Shown: positions 37,912-47,073 of the stretch, piece by piece | How positions within the stretch are numbered: position 1 is the first letter of the stretch | Layout of the letters: every line of letters starts with the position of its first letter | Origin: JACDAN01 sp963847235 | Lineage (GTDB): Bacteria; Actinomycetota; Thermoleophilia; Gaiellales; Gaiellaceae | Length of the DNA: 64,000 nucleotides | NCBI GenBank assembly: GCA_963847235.1 | Contig: CAWJYU010000014.1 | Location: 1 to 64,000 of the forward strand | Reading direction: 5' to 3' | Notes under the pieces: model-generated | The model's input: only the letters and a program-made list of their open reading frames with translations | The model's database searches: none | What the model was told of the DNA's origin: nothing | Translations under genes and position numbers: made by a program

Positions 37912-37946
37912 TTGACTCCTCGCGCCCAACTGTGTTATCGCTACCA
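37912..37946 (+). promoter_or_regulatory. promoter and LacI-type operator for the sugar transporter
   Basis: TTGACT at 37,912-37,917, a 17-base spacer and TTATCG at 37,935-37,940. Over the -10, TGTTATCGCTACCA (37,933-37,946) matches its reverse complement in 10 of 14 positions around a central CG, the usual layout of LacI-family operators. The sugar-binding protein gene starts 40 bases downstream. Confidence 0.6.
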
Positions 37947-37985
37947 CAATCTCACCCTGGAAGCAGCGAAAAGGGAGGCTGGTCA

Positions 37986-39019
37986 ATGCATCAAAGTCAG
38001 AGAACGGGGGCATCGCGCCTGACACGACGCCCGCTGATTCTTTCGCTTGTCCTCGTCCTGGTCGCCAGCGCCGCCATGGCGGCCGTCGCCGGTGCGAGGA
38101 ACTCGAAGCAGGATCAGGGCACATCAAGGTCGGCTTGATCACGAAGGACGTCACGAATCCGTTCTTCGTCAAGATGCGGCAGGGAGCCACGGCCCAGGCC
38201 AAGAAGCTCGGCGCGCAGCTGAGCTACGCGGCGGGCAAGAACAGCTCCGACAACGCGAGTCAGATCGCGGCGATCGAGAACATGACGACCGCCGGCGTCA
38301 AGGGGATCCTGATCACGGTCGCCGACGCGAAGGCTGAGAACGCGGCGATCAGGAAGGCGAGAAGGAGGGGCGTGCTCGTGATCGCCCTCGACTCGCCGAC
38401 GAACCCGACGACCGCCGTCGACGCCCTCTTCGCCACGAACAACTTCAACGCCGGTGTGCGGATTGGCAGATACGCCCGCGCGGCCACGAGGGGCAGGACG
38501 GTGACGATCGCGATGCTCGACGAGCATGCAGGCTCGTCAGTCGGGAAGCTCCGGCACGACGGCTTCCTCAAGGGCTTCGGGATCAGGAACGGCAACAGTC
38601 AGATCGCCTGCGTCGGAAACGGTCAGGGACAGACAGCTCCGTCCCAGACGGCGATGGAGAACTGCATCCAGAAGAACTCCAAGATCGACGTGGTCTACAC
38701 GATCAATGAGCCGAGCGCCGTTGGCGCATGGAACGCGTTGAAGAACGCCGGCAAGACGAAGGCCGGGACGACGATCGTGTCGGTCGACGGCGGCTGCGCC
38801 GGCGTCCGGAACGTCAGGGCCGGGATCATCGACGCTACGTCGCAGCAGTACCCGTTGCGGATGGCGTCGATGGGCGTCACGGCTGTCGTGAACTTCGCGA
38901 AGACCGGCAGGAAGGTCTCCGGTTACACCGACACGGGCCTCAACCTGATCGCCAGGGTGCGAAAGGCCGGGGTTCCGTCGAAGAGCGTTGCGTACGGCCT
39001 CAGGAACTGCTGGGGCTAG
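37986..39019 (+). CDS. sugar ABC transporter substrate-binding protein (FrcB/RbsB-like)
   Basis: ATG 37,986 is preceded by GGGAGG. Signal peptide with core LILSLVLVLVASAAMAAVAG. One frame change near 38,120 joins it to KVGLITKDVTNPFFVKMRQG, a periplasmic-binding-protein fold of about 300 residues: GILITVADAKAENAAIRKA, VLVIALDSPTNP, VVYTINEPSAVGAWNALKNA and TTIVSVDGGCAGVRNV. The fructose-binding FrcB branch fits the kinase type next door. Without the lipobox Cys it would be secreted or held by other means; a lipobox may be obscured by the frameshift. Confidence 0.85.
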
Positions 39020-39095
39020 ACGGCCATTTCTCACTCCGGGACCGGGGCGTCATCCTTCGCGCCCCGGTCTCACCTTTCCCTGACGGATACTCCCG

Positions 39096-40076
39096 ATGAC
39101 GACCACCAACGCCGCATTCCGAGTCACGCGTCGTGTGCTGGGGGCTCCGACCGTCGGCCCGTTCTTGGCCCTGCTCCTGGCCATGGCGTTCTTCTCCTAC
39201 AAGTCGGACGTCTTCCTGGAGGGGCAGAACCTCTCGCTCGTCCTGCAGCAGGTGATGGTCGTCGGCGTGCTGGCGATCGGGCAGACGTTCGTGATCCTGA
39301 CCGCTGGTATCGACCTCTCCTGCGGAACGGTGATGGCGTTTGGCCAGATCGTGATGACGAAGCTGGCGGTCGCCGAGGGCGTCGACCCATTGCTGGCCAT
39401 CGCTCTCGGGATCGCGGCCTGCGTGTGCTTCGGTCTGCTGAACGGCGTCTTCGTCGCCGGTGTCGGGCTACCGGCGTTCATCGTGACGCTCGGGACGCTC
39501 AACATCGCGTTCGCGCTCACGCACGTCTACTCCAACGACGAGACGTACTCGGAGCTCCCCAGCGAGCTCCTGTTCTTCGGGCGGTTCTTCACGATCGGGA
39601 ACGCGGAAATCACGTACGGCGTCCCGGCGATGTTCGTGCTCTTCGGAATCGCCTGGTACGCGTTGACGCAGACGACCTGGGGCCGGCACGTGTTCGCCGT
39701 GGGCGACAACCTCGAGGCCGCCCGGCTGATGGGCATCAAGACGAAACGCGTGCTGCTGAGCGTGTACGTGGTCGCAGGCCTCACCTACGGGATCGCCGCC
39801 ATGCTGCTCGTGGCTCGCACGGAGCTCGGGGACCCGAACGCCGGTCAGACGACTGAGAACCTCGACGCGATCACAGCGGTCGTCCTCGGCGGCACGAGTC
39901 TCTTCGGCGGGCGTGGGACGATGATCGGGACGCTGATCGGAGCGATCGTGATCGGCGTGTTCCGGAATGGCCTGACGCTGATCGGAGTGGAGGTCGTCTG
40001 GCAGTACTTCGTCACCGGCATCCTCGTCATCCTGGCCGTCTCCGTCGATCAGCTGACCCACCGGAGTCGGGCATGA
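39096..40076 (+). CDS. sugar ABC transporter permease (FrcC/RbsC-like)
   Basis: 326 residues with eight or more helices. Family segments: LVLQQVMVVGVLAIGQTFVI, LTAGIDLSCGTVMAFGQIV, GLLNGVFVAGVGLPAFIVTL, WGRHVFAVGDNLEAARLMGI (the ATPase-contact EAA loop) and VVLGGTSLFGGRGTMIGTLI. It overlaps the ATPase gene by four bases. Confidence 0.93.
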   Translation: MTTTNAAFRVTRRVLGAPTVGPFLALLLAMAFFSYKSDVFLEGQNLSLVLQQVMVVGVLAIGQTFVILTAGIDLSCGTVMAFGQIVMTKLAVAEGVDPLLAIALGIAACVCFGLLNGVFVAGVGLPAFIVTLGTLNIAFALTHVYSNDETYSELPSELLFFGRFFTIGNAEITYGVPAMFVLFGIAWYALTQTTWGRHVFAVGDNLEAARLMGIKTKRVLLSVYVVAGLTYGIAAMLLVARTELGDPNAGQTTENLDAITAVVLGGTSLFGGRGTMIGTLIGAIVIGVFRNGLTLIGVEVVWQYFVTGILVILAVSVDQLTHRSRA

Positions 40077-40873
40077 GCGAGCCGAGACCGATTCTCGAGG
40101 CGCGCGGGCTCGTCAAGCGCTACGGACAGGTCGTTGCGCTGGACGGCGCCGACTTCGAGCTCTACCCGAACGAGATCGTCGCGATCATCGGCGACAACGG
40201 GGCGGGCAAGTCGACGCTGATCAAGGCTCTGTCCGGTGCATTGCAGGCGGACGACGGCGAGATCCGGCTCGACGGAGAACGCGTGCGGTTTCGTTCACCG
40301 GGCGACGCACGAAGTGCGGGCATCGAGACCGTGTACCAGGACCTCGCGGTCGCACCCTCGCTCGACATCGCCTCCAACATCTTCCTGGGGAGAGAAGCGC
40401 GGTTCCGGGGCCCGCTCGGTCTGGGGTTGCGGCTGATCGACAAGCGCCGGATGCGACGCGAGGCCGCGGCTCATTTCGCTGAGCTCGAGATCGGCGTCCA
40501 GTCGATCAAGCAGCCGGTGGAGAGCCTCTCCGGCGGGCAGCGCCAGGGGGTCGCTGTCGCGCGGGCTGCGAAGTGGGCGCGGCGGCTGGCGATCATGGAC
40601 GAGCCCACGGCGGCGCTCGGGGTCAGGGAGACGCGCCAGGTGCTCGACCTGATCCAGCGCGTCCGCGAGGGTGGGCTGCCGGTGATCATCATCAGCCACG
40701 ACATGCCCCATGTCTTCGAGCTAGCGGACCGGATCCTGATCATGAGGCTCGGCAAGCGAGTCGCGGTCGTGACGCCGGAGTCGCACACGATGTCGGAGGC
40801 GGTGGCGATCATGACGGGTGCCACCGCGGCGGAGCTCCAGCAGGCGATGACGAAGGAGGAGGCGGGCGAATGA
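40073..40873 (+). CDS. sugar ABC transporter ATP-binding protein (FrcA-like, single domain)
   Basis: 266 residues, only one ATPase domain where RbsA-type proteins have two; this matches FrcA of fructose transporters. Walker A GDNGAGKSTLIKALSGAL, Q-loop YQDLAVAPSLD, signature ESLSGGQRQGVAVARAAKW, Walker B LAIMDEPTAALG, switch VIIISHDMPHV. Start ATG 40,073 in the permease stop; its own stop overlaps the oxidoreductase start. Confidence 0.93.
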   Translation: MSEPRPILEARGLVKRYGQVVALDGADFELYPNEIVAIIGDNGAGKSTLIKALSGALQADDGEIRLDGERVRFRSPGDARSAGIETVYQDLAVAPSLDIASNIFLGREARFRGPLGLGLRLIDKRRMRREAAAHFAELEIGVQSIKQPVESLSGGQRQGVAVARAAKWARRLAIMDEPTAALGVRETRQVLDLIQRVREGGLPVIIISHDMPHVFELADRILIMRLGKRVAVVTPESHTMSEAVAIMTGATAAELQQAMTKEEAGE

Positions 40874-41826
40874 CCGTCACCTGGGGCCTGCTGTCGACTG
40901 CGCCGATCAATACGTCGATCCTCGCGGCGGCGCGCGCATCAGATCGTGCTGATGTCGTGGCCGTCGCCAGCCGGGATCAGGCGCGGGCCGAGGCGTACGC
41001 CCGGAAGCACGGGATCGAGCGGGCGCACGGAAGCTACGACGCGCTCGTCGAGGATCCCGGCGTCGCAGCCGTGTACATCTCGCTGCCCAACGGCCTTCAC
41101 GTCGAGTGGACGATGAAGGCGCTGCGGGCCGGGAAGCACGTCCTCTGCGAAAAGCCGTTCTCACGTCGGGCTGAGGACGTCGAGCGGGCATTCGACACAG
41201 CCGAATCGCTTGGGCTCGTACTGTCGGAAGGCTTCATGTGGCGACACCATCCGCAGACCGCGAAGCTCCGCGAGCTGATCTCAAACGGCTCCGTAGGCCG
41301 GCTTCGGCTCGTCCGCGTCGCGTTCAGCTTCCCGTTGGCGATCGAGCGAAGCCCGGAAGACGCCCGTTTCGATCCGGCGCTCGACGGCGGCGCGATGATG
41401 GATGTGGGGTGCTACTGCGTGAGCGCGATCCGGTTCGTCGCAGGCGAGCCTGAGAGCGTCGCCGGGAAGGAGGTGATCGGCCCGACCGGCGTCGACGTCG
41501 TCTTCACCGGCGCGTTGACCCACGCCGAAGACGTCGCCTCGCACTTCGACTGCAGCTTCGTCGTGCCTCGCCGGGCCGAGCTCGAGGTGCTCGGCGAGGA
41601 GGCGAGCCTCTTCGTGCGCAACCCGTTCGTGATCACATCGCCGCGCATCGAGCTTCGCCGTGACGGAGATGTCGAGCCGGTGGACGTCGAACATCAGGAC
41701 TCCTATCTGCTCGAGCTGGACAACGTCAGCGGCGCGATCCGCGGCGAGGTGCCGCTCCTGCTCGGCCGTGAGGACGCGGTTGGTCAGGCGCGGACGATCG
41801 AGGCGCTCTACCGCTCGGCGGCATGA
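40870..41826 (+). CDS. Gfo/Idh/MocA-family oxidoreductase
   Basis: NAD(P)-dependent sugar or polyol dehydrogenase. 318 residues. N-terminal nucleotide fold (WGLLSTAPINTSILAAARAS), VAAVYISLPNGLHVEWTMKA, the catalytic lysine in HVLCEKPFSR, and LDGGAMMDVGCYCVSAIRF. Fourth gene of the transporter operon, so its substrate is probably the imported sugar or a derivative. Confidence 0.9.
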   Translation: MTVTWGLLSTAPINTSILAAARASDRADVVAVASRDQARAEAYARKHGIERAHGSYDALVEDPGVAAVYISLPNGLHVEWTMKALRAGKHVLCEKPFSRRAEDVERAFDTAESLGLVLSEGFMWRHHPQTAKLRELISNGSVGRLRLVRVAFSFPLAIERSPEDARFDPALDGGAMMDVGCYCVSAIRFVAGEPESVAGKEVIGPTGVDVVFTGALTHAEDVASHFDCSFVVPRRAELEVLGEEASLFVRNPFVITSPRIELRRDGDVEPVDVEHQDSYLLELDNVSGAIRGEVPLLLGREDAVGQARTIEALYRSAA

Positions 41827-41906
41827 CCCACACGCTCGCCACGGAGATCGACCAGTTCGCGACGGACGGCGGCATCAACCTCTGGGCCGAGTCGACCCGC
41901 GACTAG
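41823..41906 (+). pseudogene. 27-codon stub at the end of the sugar operon
   Basis: ATG 41,823 overlaps the oxidoreductase stop in the same way as the other gene junctions of this operon. It reads THTLATEIDQFATDGGI and stops at TAG 41,904-41,906. The coupled start suggests the beginning of a further operon gene lost at the island boundary. No function can be assigned. Confidence 0.4.
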
Positions 41907-42025
41907 CCGAAAGCAACGGCCTGGCGGAAAAGACGAGCGAAGGGTCAAAGGCGACGCCTTCGCGTCAAAAAAGGGGCAGCTACGATGGCCCGGTTGCAAT
42001 CGTGCTCAAGACCGCATGGTTGCGC

Positions 42026-42098
42026 GGCGAGGTAGCTCAGTTGGTAGAGCACACGGCTGAAAACCGTGGTGTCGCCGGTTCGATTCCGGCCCTCGCCA
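42026..42098 (+). tRNA. tRNA-Phe (anticodon GAA)
   Basis: Acceptor stem GGCGAGG pairs fully with CCTCGCC, followed by discriminator A. D-arm AGCTCAGTTGG, anticodon stem ACGG/CCGT with loop CTGAAAA (anticodon GAA), T-arm GCCGGTTCGATTCCGGC. The CCA end is not encoded in full (ACCT follows). Confidence 0.96.
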
Positions 42099-42109
42099 CC
42101 TGGCTCGTG

Positions 42110-42514
42110 TCAGCGGAGCGCCGCGGTCTCCCGTTCCCGTCGCACCGACGCGATTCGCTCGCTGAGGCCTTCCAGCAGCTGGCCCTTGAGCATGACTGCG
42201 TCGGCGCCCGCGTCGGTCGCGGCTCGATGCAGCGCGGGGTCAGAGTCGCCGGTGAGCGCGATCAGGCACAGGCTCGGATGCTCCGCGCGAAGCCGACCCA
42301 CGGCGGCCACGCCGTGCAGCCTCGGCATGTGCAGGTCGATCACGACGGCGTCCGGGTGGATCGTCTCGACGCATTTCACGGCCTCGATCCCGTCGAGGGC
42401 GACCCCGACGACCCTCAAGGGCGGTTGCTGCTCGACGAGCGCGCGAAGCGTCTCGAGGTAGCCCTCGTCGTCGTCCGCCAGGACGACAGAGATCGTCCTC
42501 TCGGTAACCAACAT
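42110..42514 (-). CDS. single-domain response regulator (receiver only)
   Basis: 134 residues. Receiver with LADDDEGYLETLRALVEQQP, phosphoacceptor Asp in DAVVIDLHMPRLHGV, Thr in IALTGDS and Lys in VMLKGQLLEGL. The beginning resembles NarL-type regulators but no helix-turn-helix follows. No kinase is adjacent. It ends 11 bases from the tRNA. Confidence 0.88.
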   Translation of the reverse strand: MLVTERTISVVLADDDEGYLETLRALVEQQPPLRVVGVALDGIEAVKCVETIHPDAVVIDLHMPRLHGVAAVGRLRAEHPSLCLIALTGDSDPALHRAATDAGADAVMLKGQLLEGLSERIASVRRERETAALR

Positions 42515-42558
42515 GGCGGCCGGTCGAACCTACCCCATTCCAAGGGCGAGTCGTCGGG

Positions 42559-43224
42559 GTGTTAGGGCTTCTGTACGACATCCACGGAAACCTGCCGGCG
42601 CTGGAGGCGGTGCTTGCGGAGGTGGAGGATGTCGGCTGCGACCGCTTTCTCCTCGGCGGCGACTACGGCACGCCGAGCCCCTGGCCGGAGGAAACGCTCG
42701 CACGGCTGCGCGAGCTCCCGAATGCGACGTGGATACGCGGGAACGGCGAGCGCTGGCTTCGCGAGCCTCCGCTCGACCGCCCGGAGGTCATGGAGATGTA
42801 CGAGGACTTCCGCGGCAATCTGTCGGAGGAGACCGTGGACTGGCTGTACGGCCTGCCGCCGCAGACGGAGCTGGACGGGATCCTCTACGTGCACGGGTCG
42901 CCGCTGTCCGACGTCGAGAGCTTCGCACCGGAGCCGCAGGAGGGCGAGGAGCGGATGCTCGCGGGCGTCACCGACCGCACGATCGCCTTCGGGCACAGCC
43001 ACCAGCAGTTCCGGCGGCCGGGTCCGAGCGGGACCGACCTCGTGAACCCCGGCAGCGTCGGCATGCCGCTCGACGGCGACGTGCGGGCCGCGTGGGCGAC
43101 GTGGGACGGCGACTTCGGGTTCCGCCGCACCGAGTACGACATCGAACGGGCGGCAGCCGCCTACGAGCGGATGCCCGGCGGCGGCCAGATGTTCGCTTCG
43201 CGGATCCGGAACGGGTCCGACTAG
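42559..43224 (+). CDS. calcineurin-like metallophosphoesterase (YfcE/MJ0936 type)
   Basis: 221 residues, GTG start. Metal-binding motifs: YDIHGNLPALEAVL (here YD in place of the usual SDxH), LGGDYGTP, GNGERW, VHGSP, FGHSHQQF and NPGSVGMP. Acts on phosphodiesters or phosphomonoesters; the natural substrate is unknown. Its stop overlaps that of the convergent OsmC gene. Confidence 0.88.
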   Translation: MLGLLYDIHGNLPALEAVLAEVEDVGCDRFLLGGDYGTPSPWPEETLARLRELPNATWIRGNGERWLREPPLDRPEVMEMYEDFRGNLSEETVDWLYGLPPQTELDGILYVHGSPLSDVESFAPEPQEGEERMLAGVTDRTIAFGHSHQQFRRPGPSGTDLVNPGSVGMPLDGDVRAAWATWDGDFGFRRTEYDIERAAAAYERMPGGGQMFASRIRNGSD

Positions 43225-43658
43225 GCGAGGGACGCGTCCAGCGTCACCTCGACGTCGTCGCTGAGCGCCTGCGAGACGGGGCAGTTGTCCTTCGCGTCCT
43301 CGGCCGCCTTGCGGAAGCCCTCCTCGTCTACGCCGTCGGCCCCGCCGCGGATCTGGAGGCGCATCGTCGTCATCCGGAAGCCCTCGCCGACCTTGTCGAA
43401 TGTGGCCGTAGCCTCGCTTTCCAGGCGCTGGGCCGGCGTGCCCGCCTGGGCGAGCCCGTTCGCGAGCGCCATCAAGACGCACGAGGCGTGCGCCGCGGCG
43501 ATCAGCTCCTCGGGGCTCGTGTTCTCGTCGGCGGCGTCCGCGCGTGAGCTCCACTTGATCGTCGCGTTGCGGACGGCCCCGCTCTCGGTGGAGACCGTTC
43601 CGGACCCGCTCACCAGATCCCCCTGCCACTCCGCCTTCGCGGTGCGCTCAACTGCCAT
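43221..43658 (-). CDS. osmC: OsmC/Ohr-family peroxidase
   Basis: 145 residues. Two redox cysteines, in AAAHASCVLMALANGLA and DNCPVSQALS, and TSPEELIAAAHASC identify the OsmC subgroup that reduces organic hydroperoxides. Start ATG 43,658 overlaps the rarA stop, so both are probably co-transcribed. Confidence 0.92.
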   Translation of the reverse strand: MAVERTAKAEWQGDLVSGSGTVSTESGAVRNATIKWSSRADAADENTSPEELIAAAHASCVLMALANGLAQAGTPAQRLESEATATFDKVGEGFRMTTMRLQIRGGADGVDEEGFRKAAEDAKDNCPVSQALSDDVEVTLDASLA

Positions 43659-44919
43659 CCTCCCCCTCCTTCTCCTGGCCTGAACCGGACGGTCGATAGT
43701 AACGGCGGCCCTTCAGCTCGTCGGGCAGGTTGTCGGTCTCGAAGCCGCGCGGGTCGGAGTGCGGGTAGATGTAGCCCGTCCCGCGCCCGAGCTTCTTCGC
43801 GCCGTAGTAGTGCGTGTCGCGGAGCGCGTCCGGCGGCCGGAGGTGACCGTGGTCGCGGACGTCCTTCTGGGCGTCGCGGAGCGCCACGATCACGTCGTTC
43901 GACTTCGGCGCGAGCGCGAGGTAGATCGCGGCCTCGGCGAGGTTGAGCTGCGCCTCGGGGAGCCCCACGTGCTCGACGGCCTGCGCCGCCGCGACGGCGA
44001 CGACGAGTGCCTGCGGGTCGGCCAGGCCGATGTCCTCGGATGCGAGGATGATCATGCGGCGCGCGATGAACCGTGGATCCTCGCCGCCCTCGAGCATCGC
44101 GGCGAGGTAGTAGACGGACGCGTCGGGATCCGAGCCGCGCATCGACTTGATGAACGCCGAGACGAAGTCGTAGTGCGCGTCGCCGCCCTTGTCGTAGACG
44201 AGCGGTCGTTTTCGGGCCGCGTCCTCGACGTGCTCCTCCGCGAGCGGGCGCTCCTCGGCCCGCGCTGTCTGGACGGCGAGCTCCAGGATGTTCAGCGCGT
44301 TCCTGGCGTCCCCGCCCGCACGGAGGGCGACCAGCTCGACCAGCTCCGGCGGCAGCTCGGCGTCGAGCTCCTCCGCGCCCCGACGGACGACGACGGCCAG
44401 ATCCTCACGGGAGAGCGGGTTGAGCTCGTAGATCTGGGCCCGGGACAGCAAGGCCGAGTTGACCTCGAAGTAGGGGTTCTCGGTCGTGGCGCCGATCAGC
44501 GTCAGGACGCCCTCCTCGACGGCAGGCAGCAGCGCGTCCTGCTGCGCCTTGTTGAAGCGGTGGATCTCGTCGAGGAACAGGATCGTGCGCCGGCCCTGGG
44601 CTCCGAGCTCCTCGCGAGCCTGCGCGATCACCTCACGCACCTGGGAGACGGTGGCCGAGACGGCGGAGAGCTCCTCGAAGGCGGCGCCGGTCTGGTGGGC
44701 GACGATCCGCGCGAGCGTCGTCTTCCCGGTGCCGGGCGGTCCGTAGAGGATCATCGAGCCGACCCGGTCCTCCTCGATCGCGAGCCGTAGCGCGGAGCGC
44801 TCGCCGAGGATCTGCTCCTGGCCGACGAAGTCCTCGAGTCGCTGCGGCCGGAGCCGGAGCGCCAGGGGCGCGACCTGCGGGAGCCGCTCCTTGGCGGCGT
44901 CTGAGAAGAGATCGCTCAT
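43648..44919 (-). CDS. rarA: replication-associated recombination protein RarA (MgsA)
   Basis: AAA+ ATPase acting at stalled forks. 423 residues. RPQRLEDFVGQEQILG, Walker A YGPPGTGKTTLARIVA, Walker B TILFLDEIHRFNKAQQDALL, sensor IGATTENPYFEVNSALLSRA, then the MgsA C-terminal region (DFVSAFIKSMRGSDPDASVY, LKGRRYYRPSGSG). Confidence 0.94.
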   Translation of the reverse strand: MSDLFSDAAKERLPQVAPLALRLRPQRLEDFVGQEQILGERSALRLAIEEDRVGSMILYGPPGTGKTTLARIVAHQTGAAFEELSAVSATVSQVREVIAQAREELGAQGRRTILFLDEIHRFNKAQQDALLPAVEEGVLTLIGATTENPYFEVNSALLSRAQIYELNPLSREDLAVVVRRGAEELDAELPPELVELVALRAGGDARNALNILELAVQTARAEERPLAEEHVEDAARKRPLVYDKGGDAHYDFVSAFIKSMRGSDPDASVYYLAAMLEGGEDPRFIARRMIILASEDIGLADPQALVVAVAAAQAVEHVGLPEAQLNLAEAAIYLALAPKSNDVIVALRDAQKDVRDHGHLRPPDALRDTHYYGAKKLGRGTGYIYPHSDPRGFETDNLPDELKGRRYYRPSGSGQEKEGEDGS

Positions 44920-44965
44920 CGCGAGAAAAGTATGCTCGTGCGTCGAGCGACGAAGGAGGTAGAGA

Positions 44966-45760
44966 GTGCCATTCGAGGAGCTGAAAGAGCGACATGCGGC
45001 CGTCTGGAGCTCCGGTCCCTACCAGGGGATCACGGAGACGATCACGGACGTCCACGCCGCGGTGATCGACCGCCTGCGCCCCGAGCCGGGCCAGCGTTTT
45101 CTCGATCTCGCCTGCGGGACGGGCGCGGTCGCAGAGCTTGCCGCCGAGGCCGGCGCCGACGTGGTGGGCATCGACCTGGCGCCGGGGCTGATCGAACAGG
45201 CGAAAGGCCGCGCCGAGGAGCGCGGCCTGGAGATCGACTACCGCGTGGGTGACGTCGAGGCGCTCGAGCTCGAGGATGCGAGCTTCGACCGGGTCGCGTC
45301 GACCTGCGGCGTGATGTTCGCGCCGGACCATGGCGCCATCGCTCGTGAGCTCGCTCGGGTCACGCGGCCCGGGGGACAGATCGGCCTCGCCTGCTGGACG
45401 CCGGAGTCCGGGCTGGCGAAGCTCTTCGGGGTCATGCGCGAGTTCCAGCCGCCTCCGCCTCCAGGCGTGGGGAACCAGTTCGACTGGGGCCGGGAGGACT
45501 ACGTGCGCGACCTGCTCGGCGGTGAGTTCGAGCTCGAGTTCGAGACGGGCGACAGCACGCTCGAGATGGAGTCGGGCGAAGCCGTCTGGGAGCTCTGGGT
45601 GCGCGACTACGGCCCGACGAAGGTGCTCGCCGAGTCGCTCGACGACGACAAGCGGGAGGAGCTGCACCGCAACTTCGTCGAGCTGCACGAGCAGTCGCGG
45701 GTGAACGGCGGCCTTCGCGTCTCCCGTACGTACCTGCTGACGGTCGGCACGCGCCGCTAG
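44966..45760 (+). CDS. SAM-dependent methyltransferase
   Basis: 264 residues, GTG start. Motif I FLDLACGTGAVAELAAEAGA, VVGIDLAPGLIEQAKGRAEE, GDVEALELEDASFDRV and LARVTRPGGQIGLACWTPES. This is the UbiE/COQ5-like class that methylates small molecules. Its last base is the first of the M20 peptidase start; whether the two act together is unknown. Confidence 0.85.
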   Translation: MPFEELKERHAAVWSSGPYQGITETITDVHAAVIDRLRPEPGQRFLDLACGTGAVAELAAEAGADVVGIDLAPGLIEQAKGRAEERGLEIDYRVGDVEALELEDASFDRVASTCGVMFAPDHGAIARELARVTRPGGQIGLACWTPESGLAKLFGVMREFQPPPPPGVGNQFDWGREDYVRDLLGGEFELEFETGDSTLEMESGEAVWELWVRDYGPTKVLAESLDDDKREELHRNFVELHEQSRVNGGLRVSRTYLLTVGTRR

Positions 45761-47073
45761 TGGCGACAGTCTCGCTGCGACAGGAGGCGACCGAGCTCCT
45801 CCAGGAGCTGATCCGGCTGGACACGGTCAACCCGCCGGGGAACGAGACGCGCGCGGCGGAGCTCCTGCGCGAGTATCTCGGTGACAACGGGGTCGACTCC
45901 GAGCTCTACTCCAAGGTGCCGGAGCGGGCGAATCTCGTGGCGCGGATTCCCGGCAGCGGGACGGGGCCGCGTCTCGTCCTCCTGTCCCACACGGACACGG
46001 TGCTCGCGGACCCGGGGGAGTGGGCGACCGATCCCTGGTCCGGCGAGCTTCGGGAGGGGCAGGTCTGGGGCCGCGGCGCGCTCGACATGAAGGGCCAGGT
46101 CGCGGCGAGCGCGGTCGCGATCGCGTCGCTCGCCCGGGAGGGCTTCGAGCCCGGCGGCGACCTGATCTTCGCCGCGTGCGCCGACGAGGAGGTCGGCGCC
46201 GGCTTCGGGCTCCAGTGGCTGTGCGAGGCGCACCCCGAGGCCGTTCGGGCCGAGTACTGCGTGAACGAGGGCGCGGGCGACAGGCTCGTGCTCGGCGGCC
46301 GTGTCTTCTACGCGTGCTCGACCGCGGAGAAGATGAGCTCCCCGTTCCGGATCATCGTCCACGGACGGAGCGGCCACGCGTCGAGACCGGGCATCGCGGA
46401 CAACGCGCTCGTGAAGGCGGCGCCGATGATCGAGCGCCTCGGCCGGTTCCAGGACACGCCGCACCTCGGTCCGGAGGTCGAGGCCTTCCTGCGCGCAGTC
46501 ACAGGTGAGGTGCCGGCGCCGGAGCGCGCTGTCGAGGCGGCGCGCGGGGTACACCGCCTAGCCGGCGAGCTCGTGGAGCCGCTGTTGGGGACGACGGTGG
46601 CGCCCACCCAGATCGCCGCGTCGGACGGGCGCAACGTGATTCCTGCGCGCTGCGAGGTCATCGTCGACTGCCGGATCCTCCCCGAGCGCACCCAGGCTGA
46701 GGTGGAGGCGCAGCTGCGGGAGCTCCTGGGAGAGTTCGAGTTCGACTTCGAGTGGATCGAGGGCCACGGCGGGACCCGCTCGCCGATCGACACGCCGCTG
46801 TGGGACGTGATCTCCACGTTCGTCTCCGAGCTCGAGCCCGGCGCGGAGGTCGTCCCGCTCCTGCTCTCCGGGTTCACGGACAGCCACTGGCTGCGCCAGG
46901 CCTTCGGCACCGTCTCCTACGGGTTCTTCCCGATGCGGACGATGGAGCCGGAGGTCGCGGCGCTGCTGATCCACTCTGCGGACGAGCGGATCGAGGTCGA
47001 GGACCTCGAGCTCGGCGTCCGTTTCCTCCGCCGTGCGGCGGAAGAGGTCGGGTCGCTACCCTCGACGGCGTGA
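45760..47073 (+). CDS. M20-family metallopeptidase (ArgE/DapE type)
   Basis: 437 residues, GTG start. Zinc ligands and catalytic residues: LLSHTDTVLAD (His, Asp), WGRGALDMKGQVAAS, ACADEEVGAGFG (general base Glu and ligand Glu), the dimerisation domain with VHGRSGHASRPG, and a last His in LLIHSADERIEVEDL. Hydrolyses an N-acyl or peptide bond of small substrates; which one is not evident. Confidence 0.9.
   Translation: MATVSLRQEATELLQELIRLDTVNPPGNETRAAELLREYLGDNGVDSELYSKVPERANLVARIPGSGTGPRLVLLSHTDTVLADPGEWATDPWSGELREGQVWGRGALDMKGQVAASAVAIASLAREGFEPGGDLIFAACADEEVGAGFGLQWLCEAHPEAVRAEYCVNEGAGDRLVLGGRVFYACSTAEKMSSPFRIIVHGRSGHASRPGIADNALVKAAPMIERLGRFQDTPHLGPEVEAFLRAVTGEVPAPERAVEAARGVHRLAGELVEPLLGTTVAPTQIAASDGRNVIPARCEVIVDCRILPERTQAEVEAQLRELLGEFEFDFEWIEGHGGTRSPIDTPLWDVISTFVSELEPGAEVVPLLLSGFTDSHWLRQAFGTVSYGFFPMRTMEPEVAALLIHSADERIEVEDLELGVRFLRRAAEEVGSLPSTA

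Noticed and set aside
41920..41965. Rho-independent terminator GACGC-CTTC-GCGTC after the sugar operon
   Set aside because: The hairpin is followed by A residues on the plus strand, so it lacks the T-run needed for either direction.
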